From Emiliania huxleyi CCMP1516 (lineage: Eukaryota; Haptophyta; Isochrysidales; Noelaerhabdaceae): a stretch of DNA of 64,000 bases. The position numbers and the translations under genes are program-made. Below the pieces are notes generated by a model, which made no database searches, was not told the DNA's origin, and worked only from the letters and a program-made list of their open reading frames with translations. The DNA is taken from NCBI RefSeq assembly GCF_000372725.1, contig NW_005200659.1:104262-168261 (forward strand), read 5' to 3'. Below are positions 50,998-60,153 of the stretch, piece by piece; position 1 is the stretch's first letter; each line of letters starts with the position of its first letter.

Positions 50998-51356
50998 CAC
51001 ACACAAGAACACCACAGGGACACCGTGACACACTAGACAACACATGCCACGAGGCGGGATGAGACTAGATGTCTCGGACGAGACTCGTCACTCGACGGAA
51101 ACCAAGTAATGAACATCGGGTTGCTGCGCGGCGGGTCAACCCCATTATGCGCAGTCATCCAGATGTCATCTGCACCTAAGAGAGTCGCCGGCGTGGGCGG
51201 GAGGGGCGACTGTATCTGGTAGGCGCGGTAGCGGTAGACGGGCGAGCCACAGCTGGCAAGATGCGGATCGACATAGACCTTGCTCGAGCCGCGGCGAGCC
51301 GAAAGTGGAGCGTGTCAGGATCGGCGCCTCGGCTGTGAACTGACCTCGCTGTGAAT

Positions 51357-51745
51357 GTCACCGCCGTCACAGACACTATTGTCCATGAATGGTAAGACTG
51401 ATAGTAGAGTAGAATCGGGTCGAGCGACCGGCCCAGTCGACCGTCCCCTCCCCTCAGCAGAGCGGGCGAGAATCCTAACGGATTCACGCCTCCTCTGCCA
51501 GGGGCCCCTCCACTCGCCTGCACCTGCTCGAACCCTGAGCACTGTGCAGCGTTGCACGCGTTGCATGAATGCACGTTGAGTTGAACTCAAATGCACGAAG
51601 GTGGTAATAGTTATTGTCTTGAGTATTGCGCGTCTCTCGACCGAGAGCGCTAGCCTCTACCCCTTCGGTCCGTCGAATCTCGGCGCGGCAGATGCGACGC
51701 CGAGACTGACGAAACCTCCCTGGTGGTGGGCTGCTGAGCCTCCCC
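51357..51745. repeat. Chimera of direct repeats X (136 bp) and Y (254 bp)
   Basis: 51357-51492 is repeat X, also at 52260-52395. 51492-51745 is repeat Y, also at 50744-50997. They join at CCTC. Each family occurs alone elsewhere in different flanks, so this locus records a recombination or insertion event. Confidence 0.9.
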
Positions 51746-52259
51746 ACGCTCGGCCTTTGATGTGGTATGTTGGAAGGTCGACGCCCGGAACGGCCTAAGC
51801 TCAGCTGAACCCCACGCATAGACCTCCTTGAATCACAGTCAAAGATAAGGGCAACTGGCGGATGGGTCGCTGACGTCGCACGACGATGCGCCCGAGAGAC
51901 CGATCGTGATTATCGACGGATCTCGCAACTATCCCAGCGAGTAGTCCGGTGCTCCGGTAAAACCCCCCCGCCCCCGCCGTAGCGATGACGATGAGGAAAT
52001 AGCACCCGACGCGAGTCGGGCCTACACTCGCTTGGGTGGCAAGCACGCCACAGTTGCACTCATCGACAGTGTCAAGCACCGTTGCCCCTGTCGACTTAAA
52101 CGATAGCAGCTGCCGACCTGATTGCTGCTTCGTCGTGACCCAAATTGTAACTGAACGAGTTGATAATCCTCGGTCTATACGGACTGCTGCTTCGACGTCG
52201 AAAAGCATTCCTCAACCCGCGTCGTCAATCGACCACTGTTGCCCCATCGAAGACCTCGT

Positions 52260-52395
52260 GTCACCGCCGTCACAGACACTATTGTCCATGAATGGTAAGA
52301 CTGATAGTAGAGTAGAATCGGGTCGAGCGACCGGCCCAGTCGACCGTCCCCTCCCCTCAGCAGAGCGGGCGAGAATCCTAACGGATTCACGCCTC
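52260..52395. repeat. Direct repeat X, copy 2 (136 bp)
   Basis: Matches 51357-51492 throughout on reading, starting GTCACCGCCGTCACAG and ending GATTCACGCCTC. The flanks differ from those of copy 1. Confidence 0.88.
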
Positions 52396-52454
52396 ACAAG
52401 CCTCTCTACGTCTTCTGAATCGCTCGTGGAGAGGAGCTACGGCCATTCCTAAGT

Positions 52455-52960
52455 AGTGTTCAACGACGTTGAACAATGTTCAACGTCGTTGAACACGGTC
52501 CAGTAACCGCCCAAGGTGACTGGTGACGCCTACGAGCTACGTGCTACGACTACTACCAGCGCGCTCGCAATCCGAGCAAAGTCTAGGATTGCGAGCAGCA
52601 CTGCTCACAATCCGAGCAACATGCCCCCGATTGCGAGCAGTAGCGCTCGCAATCCTACATCTTGTAGGACTAGGATGTCATAGCGGCGAGGCGCGGGACC
52701 GTCTGTGGCTAGGTGGGTCGCGTCCTCCGATTTCCGTCAACGACTACTACCAGCGCCTTCCCCCGTACGACTACTACCAGCGCGCTCGCAATCCGAGCAA
52801 AGTCTAGGATTGCGAGCAGCACTGCTCACAATCCGAGCATCATGCCTCCGATTGCGAGCAGTAGCGCTCGCAATCCTAGAACTTTCGCCGATTGCGAGCG
52901 ACACCGCCCACAGTCCTACGACTTCTAGGATTGCGAGCGGGTGCCCTCGCAATCGGTGCG
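52455..52960. repeat. Hairpin-repeat family, copy 2, with an internal 113-bp duplication
   Basis: The array opens with GTTCAACGTCGTTGAAC palindromes. It then has repeated hairpins such as GCTCGCAATCC ... GGATTGCGAGC (11-bp stem) and GATTGCGAGC-AGTAGC-GCTCGCAATC (10-bp stem). The segment 52545-52657 is repeated at 52766-52878 with only a few changes. No coding sequence is apparent. Confidence 0.85.
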
Positions 52961-53315
52961 ATCACTGTTTGGATTGTGAGGAGACCCTCCCGGCGCGCTC
53001 ACTCACAAGCGCTCGCGGCTGGAGCGATTGGGAGTGCCCTCTGGCTGGTTCCCCATGGCCGTCCATGCCCATCTCGGGAGGACGACCCCGGCTACGAGTC
53101 GCCGACCACACAGCCTGTACTCCGCCGTCCAATGTGCGATCCGAATAACGCGTTGCTGCCTCTCATTAATCTGAATTCTAAGAATTTAAAAAGTCTATCA
53201 TGAACAGCTGAAGTAAAAAAGAAGGGAAGGTTGCGTGAGCCGCCAGAAAGGGCCGCCAAAAGGGAAGGTTGCGTGAGCCGCCCCGGCGCGGTCGAGCGTC
53301 GTCCTCGGCGCTCGC

Positions 53316-56300
53316 ATGACTGCTGGCGCCTCCTCCTCCTGCCCGTGCGCCGACGTGGCCGTCAGCGGAGGCGGGGAAACCCTGTGGAATGCTGGAGCGA
53401 CGGGCATTTACCCTCCGGGCAACCAGTATACGCTCGGGGGCGAGGTTTTTGATCTTGCTGACGGCGATCAGCTGCCTGACGGCGGCCGGCTGGTCTATGT
53501 GCAGAGTGACACAAATCAGCACTACCTCGCCTACATCGGCGGTCAGTGGCAGCTTCGAGCTTACGTGGTTCCTTCTACGCTCCTGTTCTACGCTTCCTCT
53601 GAGGAGGCCTGCCCAACAGCCGTCGCCAGCGGGAACATTCGGAGAACAGACGTAGACGTGGACTGTGTGGATGCGAACTGCTATGATCCTTACGGCTCAG
53701 AAATAGCCACGTGTCCTCCTCCGCCACCGCCCTCGCGGCCGCCTTACCCGCCGGAACTAGCGCCATATCCACCACCGCCGTCACCGCCGCCGCCGCCGCC
53801 GCCCTCGCCGCCGCCGCTGCCGCCGCCACCGCCGCCACCGCCGCCCTCGCCGCCGCCCTCTCCGCCGCCAACGCGAGACATCTGCGGCAACGCGCCCACA
53901 GTGTGCGACGGCACATACACCGGCACTGCTCTCGACCTCTCGAATCGCGGCCTCACGGGCTCAATCCCAGCGGAGCTGGCCGACCTCGACTCGCTGCAGC
54001 TACTCGACCTGCGCGACAACCAACTCGAGTACCCGCGCAGCAGCGAAGCCCGCGTCGAGTACGATCTTGCCACCCGCATCTGCCGCGGCGCAGGAAGTGT
54101 CCAATGTTTCGGTATCCCTCCCACGGGTTGTAGCGCGTTTGCGGACGCGCTGCTATCCGTCACCGACCCCAACGAGTGCGTGGTCTGCGACAACCAGACT
54201 GCAAGCCTCATTGTCGTCGGCGTCTGCATCCTCGTCGGCATCATCGCCCTCGCCGCCTTCGTCCGCCTCGTCGTCCGCAACCCCTGGGCCCTCAAGCGGT
54301 GGGTCTCAACCGCCGCCATCCTCTTCAATCACGCCCAGACGGCCAGCATCATCGCAAGCATGCGTCTCGAGTGGCCCCGCTCCCTCATCGCAATCGCCTC
54401 CGCGCTCAAGCTCGACCTGCTCATGCTGCCCAGCGCCAGCTGCCTTGTTGGGGGAGAGGATGATTCGGCGTTTGAGTCGTACACAGTCTACGCCTCCTCT
54501 GCCATGCTCGTTTTGCTGCTCGCGCCCCTGCTCGTCAAGTACTTCTCCCTCTACCGCCGCCGGCTCGCCATCGCCGACACGGCGGAGCTCGTACTGAGCC
54601 TGATCTACTCGCTGCTCTTCACCTTTGCATGGAGTCTCGTGCTAGAGCTCGTGGCGTACGCGGTTGGCCCTGCCGAGATCGGTGCTGGGTTGGCCCTGCC
54701 GTCGGTACTGGGTGCGCTGCTGCTGGTCCTCTTGCTCCGCTTCTCGGGCAGCGTCCGCGCCTTCAAGCGCGGAGTCAAGAGTGGAGTGTGGCGGCGCCCG
54801 AACTCGTGCGGAGGCTCTGCCTGCTGCGGCTCACGCCCCATCCCTCCCCGCCGGCTCGAGCGGCAAGTCGCCTACCTCGTCGGCCGCTTCGCTCGCCACG
54901 CTCCCCGCTGGCAGATCGTCATCTGGCTTCGGCAGCTCCTTCTCCTACTCATCGCCTTCACCAGCAACATGCTCTTTGATGCGACCACAGAGAATACCTT
55001 CAACGCCGGCCGCTACGCCATCGCCGCCCTCGCGATCGCCGTCACGCTCGTCTTTTGGCGCCTCCACCGCCGCGCCATACCCTTCGCCTTCCGCTTCCAG
55101 AATGCGCTCGAGTCGTGCCTTTACGGGGCTACCGCTCTCTTCCTCGCCCTCGCCATGGTTTACACCGCGCTCCCCGCCGACCCTGCCGCTGCGCGAGTGA
55201 GCGTCGAGGCGCTCATGGCCATCGTGCTTCTCGGCAGCCTCATCGTCGGCGCCGTCTACTCGATCCGGGAGCTGCGGCGGATGCGCCGCGTGCTCGCTGA
55301 CGTCGACCTCTCCGCCATCCTCAGCGCCGCCGACTCCAAGATCGACGGCTCGCTCGCGGATCGGCTGCGCGACGGCTCGGTGCGGTTGCTTCGCAGCAGC
55401 TGGCTGGCGTCGCCCGCCTCCGACGCTTTCCTCGGCCGCGACGCCCCTGGCGCCGTCATCATGAAGAGGCAGCAGGACATGCCGGCAGAAGCGTTTGTGC
55501 CTTGCGATGAGGCGGTGGCGATGCTCGAGCGAGGCGACCGGTCTATACTAGCGCTCTCGTACGGCTGGCTGACAGCGCTTCACCCGGACCCTCGCGGCAC
55601 TACCCTTGCCGCCGTCCGCCGCTTCCTCGATGCCGACCCGGCGGCCAGCGACACCGGGCTCTTCTGGGACTTTTGCAGCCTTCCGCAAAAGGGCCCAAAC
55701 GGGGAGGAGAAGACCGAGGAGGAGAAGGCCATGTTCGGGCGAGGCCTCAAAGTGATGGGGAACTTCTACGCCAGCGTCACGGGCACCTCCGTCATCCAGC
55801 AGCGCAGCATCGACCTCCCGCCAGGCGCGACCACCGGGTTCGGACCGGGAGAGTACAACCCAACGCCGTACGAGGGCGAGGGAGGGCGAGGGTGGTGCAT
55901 CTTCGAGCAGGGGACCGCGATGACGGTGCTGGCGCACCTGACGGCGGCGGAGAGGCAGGCGGGGGAGGAGGGCAAGGCGCTGCCAGAGCGCTTCCGCCGC
56001 GCGCAAGCGAGCCGCGCCAAGGTGTATGACATCGGAGGGGAGGCGCCGGTGGCGCGCGAGTGCTCCCTGCCGCCAAAGGAGGTGCTGGACGAGGCGTGCC
56101 GCGCGATCGAGAAGGCGCGCTTCACGGGCAAGGCGGACAAGGTGGTGGTGCCGCAGATGCTGGCTGCGTTTGAGTGGAGCTTCCGGAGCACGTTTGAGCA
56201 GGCGCTCGAGGACCATGCGACGAGCGGTGCGACGATTGGGCGGAGGGAGCACGAGGCGATAAGTAGGAAAGCTACGGAGCAGCGACGTAGGCAACAGGAT

Positions 56301-56339
56301 GACGACGCTCAAGACACTGATGGGACGGAAAATGTTTGA
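53316..56339 (+). CDS. Multipass membrane protein with Pro-rich/LRR ectodomain and conserved cytoplasmic domain
   Basis: This is a 1007-codon single frame from the ATG at 53316. Residues ~1-130 are Cys/Gly-rich. Residues ~133-188 are a Ser-Pro-Pro-Pro extensin-like tract. Residues ~190-240 hold a plant-type LRR unit (Leu-Asp-Leu-Ser-Asn-Arg-Gly-Leu-Thr-Gly-Ser-Ile-Pro). About eight hydrophobic helices follow between ~295 and ~650. Residues ~720-870 carry Leu-Ser-Tyr-Gly-Trp-Leu-Thr ... His-Pro-Asp-Pro, Phe-Trp-Asp-Phe-Cys-Ser-Leu-Pro-Gln-Lys and Arg-Gly-Trp-Cys-Ile-Phe-Glu, a pattern reminiscent of TIR-like signalling folds. A surface receptor or sensor is a reasonable inference. The start lacks a signal peptide, so an upstream exon may be missing. 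Confidence 0.75.
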   Translation: MTAGASSSCPCADVAVSGGGETLWNAGATGIYPPGNQYTLGGEVFDLADGDQLPDGGRLVYVQSDTNQHYLAYIGGQWQLRAYVVPSTLLFYASSEEACPTAVASGNIRRTDVDVDCVDANCYDPYGSEIATCPPPPPPSRPPYPPELAPYPPPPSPPPPPPPSPPPLPPPPPPPPPSPPPSPPPTRDICGNAPTVCDGTYTGTALDLSNRGLTGSIPAELADLDSLQLLDLRDNQLEYPRSSEARVEYDLATRICRGAGSVQCFGIPPTGCSAFADALLSVTDPNECVVCDNQTASLIVVGVCILVGIIALAAFVRLVVRNPWALKRWVSTAAILFNHAQTASIIASMRLEWPRSLIAIASALKLDLLMLPSASCLVGGEDDSAFESYTVYASSAMLVLLLAPLLVKYFSLYRRRLAIADTAELVLSLIYSLLFTFAWSLVLELVAYAVGPAEIGAGLALPSVLGALLLVLLLRFSGSVRAFKRGVKSGVWRRPNSCGGSACCGSRPIPPRRLERQVAYLVGRFARHAPRWQIVIWLRQLLLLLIAFTSNMLFDATTENTFNAGRYAIAALAIAVTLVFWRLHRRAIPFAFRFQNALESCLYGATALFLALAMVYTALPADPAAARVSVEALMAIVLLGSLIVGAVYSIRELRRMRRVLADVDLSAILSAADSKIDGSLADRLRDGSVRLLRSSWLASPASDAFLGRDAPGAVIMKRQQDMPAEAFVPCDEAVAMLERGDRSILALSYGWLTALHPDPRGTTLAAVRRFLDADPAASDTGLFWDFCSLPQKGPNGEEKTEEEKAMFGRGLKVMGNFYASVTGTSVIQQRSIDLPPGATTGFGPGEYNPTPYEGEGGRGWCIFEQGTAMTVLAHLTAAERQAGEEGKALPERFRRAQASRAKVYDIGGEAPVARECSLPPKEVLDEACRAIEKARFTGKADKVVVPQMLAAFEWSFRSTFEQALEDHATSGATIGRREHEAISRKATEQRRRQQDDDAQDTDGTENV

Positions 56340-56932
56340 TACACTGGTGTGTTATGGTGCTCGTCCTCCCATCCCTCCCTTGGGTTGGTCTGTTTTCTTT
56401 AGTTGCTTTTCCGCCGCAAGCGGCGTGGAGCACTTTGTCAAAACCCCACTGAGAAATCATAAATTCTAGGATTGAGAGCGAGGCTGCTCTCAATCCTAGC
56501 GGTGTACAAAAGAAGGTTCACCCCCACATGATCCCAGCGAGTTCCACAGCCGGTTCGGTACGCGCGCTGGCTTGGTGAGCGGCCGAGTGCTTGGTGTTGG
56601 TCGGTAGAGCACAGTTTAGACGAAAGGGTACAGGGAAAGAGGCGGCCAAACACACATCACGCGTGAGGCTGCGGTCTCGGGGGGGGGCAAGCGTGGAAAG
56701 CGGCAAGCGGGGCGACGAAAGCGGCAAGCGGGGCGACAAGAAAGGGATGGCGGCTCGGCGAACACACTCAGCCGGCCAGCGGGGAGGCACACCTCCACCC
56801 GCTCACATGCAGACATTTCATGATCCTCGGCCAGCGCGACCGCGCGCCCGGAGGGGCTCGTGAGCGAACGCTGATCGTGGACTTGGACGAGGACAGGCGA
56901 TCAGGCGATCCGATCGACCCCCTCTCCCCAAT
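56340..56932. other. Intergenic stretch with dispersed repeat fragments
   Basis: 56365-56401 matches the edge of the 15527-15894 repeats. 56411-56428 matches 40231-40248. 56466-56500 is a single hairpin of the AGGATTG family. No gene is supported. Confidence 0.6.
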
Positions 56933-57798
56933 TTACGCGATTTGCATCTTGAGGATGTACACGTCGTGGCCGTAGAACTCTGAGAAGTGCGGGCAAAGGC
57001 GCCATGAGCCTTTCTCCTGGGTGTCGTCGTCGAATACCTGCCGAGGGCCGGGCCGGGTGACCAGACACCGCCTGCCGGGCACCTTCAACCATCTATTCCC
57101 GCGCACCATGCCACAACTTGCGAAGGATGCAAGTCTCGCGCTCGCGCTTGCGAAGATGCCCTTGACACCCTCGCCGCGGCACGGCGTCGTCTCCTATCGT
57201 CGGAGCGCGTACCGATTAGCGAACCGGCCGGTGGGAGGCTCGCGGCGGCGCTGTGAAGTCGTCACCGCCGATGGCGCCGGCAGATTGTAGCCAATCACGC
57301 CGAAACGGCGACGTGCGCGGCGCACCGCCTCGCCCGTGGGGTGCGCGCGGATGTACTGCGCCCAAGTGGTGCCGTCCGAGGCCACCTCGGACCAGATCTG
57401 CATCGGCTGCGGGAAGAGGTCCTCGAGGCTGGGCAGCTCACCTGGGGGTGTGGGGGGGGGGGGGGGATTGGGGTGGGGGGGGGGTGGTTAGGGCGAGGGG
57501 AGGTGCGCCGAGCGAGGGGTGGCGGCGCACCCTCGACCGTGAGCGGGGTCACCCAAGCGGGCTCGTAGTCCTGCTTGATGCGTTGCGCCGTCGCCTTGAG
57601 GCGGGTGCGGATCTCGCTCGCCTCGCTGGTCGCAATCCCAAAGGCGCGCGACAGCTCGTCCGACATGGGCTTGCGTGGCGCCGTGTCGCCAGCCTGCCGC
57701 CGCCGTTGCGCTTCCTCCCGCTCAGCCATTGAGCCTGCGCGCACGAGCGGGCTGTTGTCTGCACCACCCTGGCAAGCAGCCGCGCCCGCGGTCTCGCA

Positions 57799-57853
<55 letters not shown>

Positions 57854-58655
57854 TGTGTGTGTGTGTGCGATGTGTGTGTGCGCGATGTGTGTGTGTGTGC
57901 GTTGTGTGTGCGATTTGTGTGTGCGATGTGTGTGTGCGTGTGTGCGTGTGTGTGTGTGTGTCTCAGCACTGCCACAGACCGTACGGTGTCGTGTCCCACG
58001 GCAAGAGGCCGGCGAGGTCGGCGAGCCAGAGGACGAGGGAGAGGTCGAGGGCCTTGCCCGCGGCGTCGCGCACCTTGGCGCGCGTCTCATCGAGCGGGAG
58101 CACCTACGTGAGGCGGGCGGGCAGCGCAAGTGCAGGCGCGAGGGCAAGGAGGGGGGTACAGAAGACCGCGGCCACCTCGAAGGGGAAGGAGCCGTCCGCG
58201 GCCGCGGCGTCGAGGAGGAGGGCGGGGAACTCGGAGTCGGGCACCATGAGGGAGTACCGCCGCCCGCTGGCGGTCACGACGATGACGCAGTCGTGCTGCG
58301 GCGCGATCTGCACAGACTTCACCTTGCCCGCGCGAGCGGCGGCAAAGAACTGGTCGCGCTTGAACTGCCCGGCAATCGGAGGCGGCACGAGGCCGAAGGC
58401 CGAGGAGTGGGCCCAAGGGTCGTACGGCATTGTCCCCTGGTAGTCGTCGCCCGCCTCGATGCGGTTCTTGGCCACCCAGAAGGGAGAGGTGTCGCCGGAA
58501 GCGGCGTCGGGGCGGGCCGCGTCGGGCGCGGCCCCGGAGCGCCTCGGCTGGCCGGCGAGCAGAGCCGCGGCGGCGGTGAGGGCCCCGCGGCGGGAGAGGT
58601 CCGCGGCGGGAGGCGTGACGGCCGGCGTTGTCGCGAGAAGGACGCCCAACAGCAT
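56933..58655 (-). CDS. Probable thylakoid/plastid protein with FtsH-N-like domain
   Basis: Five exons join in phase: 58655-58176, 58103-57980, 57734-57531, 57441-57266 and 57037-56933, giving about 362 residues. Near residues 20-35 a Ser-Arg-Arg-Gly-Ala-Leu-Thr-Ala-Ala-Ala-Ala-Leu-Leu segment looks like a twin-arginine lumen or thylakoid signal. Residues ~90-155 (Phe-Phe-Ala-Ala-Ala-Arg-Ala-Gly-Lys-Val-Lys-Ser-Val-Gln-Ile ... Tyr-Ser-Leu-Met-Val-Pro-Asp) resemble the FtsH N-terminal domain without the protease. A short hydrophobic helix follows, then an unfamiliar C-terminal half ending Tyr-Gly-His-Asp-Val-Tyr-Ile-Leu-Lys-Met-Gln-Ile-Ala. The third intron position holds a CA microsatellite (57735-57979). 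It could be two genes split at that intron, but the phases agree with one. Confidence 0.65.
57801..57957. repeat. GT/CA microsatellite with interruptions
   Basis: A nearly pure GT run is interrupted by GCGATGTG-type units. It lies inside an inferred intron of the minus-strand plastid-type gene. His-Thr ORFs across it are artefacts. Confidence 0.95.
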
Positions 58656-58903
58656 GTTTGTCGGTTGGACGGATATTGAAGCCCAAGCAGGGAAAGTACT
58701 ACTCGAGCAGCTTCGGTGGTGTGTTGGGGTGACCCGGAGGTGGCGCGTGAAACCGGGGCGTGAAGTTGTGAGCCGGCCGGCCGGGATGTAAATCCCTGTG
58801 CGGGGTGGTGGTGGGCTGCGTGAAAAATTTCACGTCTGAGAGGGAGCTTTGTTGTTGTTGTCACATGCCCCCCCTGGCCCCACCCTGCTGAACACGAACC
58901 AAG

Positions 58904-59716
58904 ATGACAACAGGATACCCCTTCCACAGCCAGTCCTGGTTGGAACCCTGGAGTGACTGTCGTTCCAGGACGTACGTTGTCGCTTTGACGCCTGACTGTC
59001 TGACTGACACGGCGATGAATGGGATGGCACTTCGGGCGCTGGCCAAGCTCACACGGTTTGTGGCTGAGATCGCGCAATGGCGCCACGTGCGAGTCCGCCA
59101 CGAAGAGAGGCGTGAGCGCGTTTTAGACATGCGAGTCGAGGCGCTGGCCGAGATGACACGCGAGCCTCCCACCGATCCTTCGAGGCGCATAGCTGCGAGG
59201 CGCATAGCTGCGAGGCGCCTACAGGTCGCCGCGAGACGACGGGCCCGCGCCATTCGAAAGGCAGCAGTCCGGATTCAAGCGACGGCGCGCACCTGGCTCC
59301 TTCTCATGAGGATGGCGAGACCCACCATCAGCATGTTGCCGAGTGCGCCCTCAGATGAGCCAACAATCGTGCCGGACGTACACAGTCCGATTCCGCCTCT
59401 CTTCGTAGACAATCCCGCCCTGAACGAGCACATGCGCAACCTGAACGATTGCCTGAACGATCACATGCGCAACCTATGTTGGCTTGTCGGCACAGTCGGA
59501 ACGATTCATGCTGGCGCCCTGATCAGCATCAGCTGCGCGTGCGGGCAAAGCCTTGGGCAAGCGGCAGCTGCGACTCGGCAGATGGAGCCACTCATGCTGC
59601 TCGGCGCAGAGGCATGTAAAGTGGGACTCAACGTCTTAAGGGATCCTTGTCAGTCGCGCAAACTCTTTCGCATCTTCCAGGCGCTAGCACGCATGGAATC
59701 AGCTGGGAAACGCTGA
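58904..59716 (+). CDS. IQ-motif protein, otherwise unknown
   Basis: A single frame of 270 residues runs from the ATG at 58904. A basic helix around residues ~95-135 contains Ile-Ala-Ala-Arg-Arg twice and Lys-Ala-Ala-Val-Arg-Ile-Gln-Ala-Thr-Ala-Arg-Thr-Trp, a good match to a calmodulin-binding IQ motif. Two similar short units, His-Met-Arg-Asn-Leu, occur at ~177 and ~188. The second half has a hydrophobic stretch (Trp-Leu-Val-Gly-Thr-Val-Gly-Thr-Ile-His-Ala-Gly-Ala-Leu-Ile-Ser-Ile). The gene is divergent from the plastid-type gene, 248 bp away. Codon use is less GC-biased than in neighbours. Confidence 0.6.
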   Translation: MTTGYPFHSQSWLEPWSDCRSRTYVVALTPDCLTDTAMNGMALRALAKLTRFVAEIAQWRHVRVRHEERRERVLDMRVEALAEMTREPPTDPSRRIAARRIAARRLQVAARRRARAIRKAAVRIQATARTWLLLMRMARPTISMLPSAPSDEPTIVPDVHSPIPPLFVDNPALNEHMRNLNDCLNDHMRNLCWLVGTVGTIHAGALISISCACGQSLGQAAAATRQMEPLMLLGAEACKVGLNVLRDPCQSRKLFRIFQALARMESAGKR

Positions 59717-60153
59717 CCGGCGGTGACCGGCTCGGATGCGGAGCGCGGTGCGACTGGGTGTCTGGCTGGCGTCTGCGACTGCGCGTGGGGCGTGGCCTTT
59801 ATGTATTATGATATTATGTTAACGGGCATTGCTACTACGGTGTCTAGCACGCGTAGATCGTAGTCGCGTGTATAAGAAAAGTCAAAGGATCGAAGCACCG
59901 CCTTCGCGGGCTGCAACACGCCCAGAGCCTCCAGCATCGCCGCCACCCCACAACCGGTCGGAGGGCCCTGACATCCCCTGACGCCTGAGAGCCCTGTGTG
60001 CTGTGCCCTGTCCTCCCCCACTGTGAGACTGAGGGCCTGATCGCCGCAGCAGGTCGGTGCCGCCCGCCGAGCCCGATGGCAGCGCGCGGCGTTGACAGCC
60101 GCGCCTCGCCCGAATGCATCGAGGTACTAGGAGGCCCAACAAAGGGCGCAGCT
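59717..60153. other. Intergenic stretch
   Basis: AT-rich patch with TATTATGATATTATG near 59802-59817. No gene or repeat is apparent. Confidence 0.5.

Noticed and set aside
57675-58679. A plus-strand frame of 334 codons over the GT repeat
   Set aside because: It is the complement of a spliced minus-strand gene with consistent phases and domain similarity.
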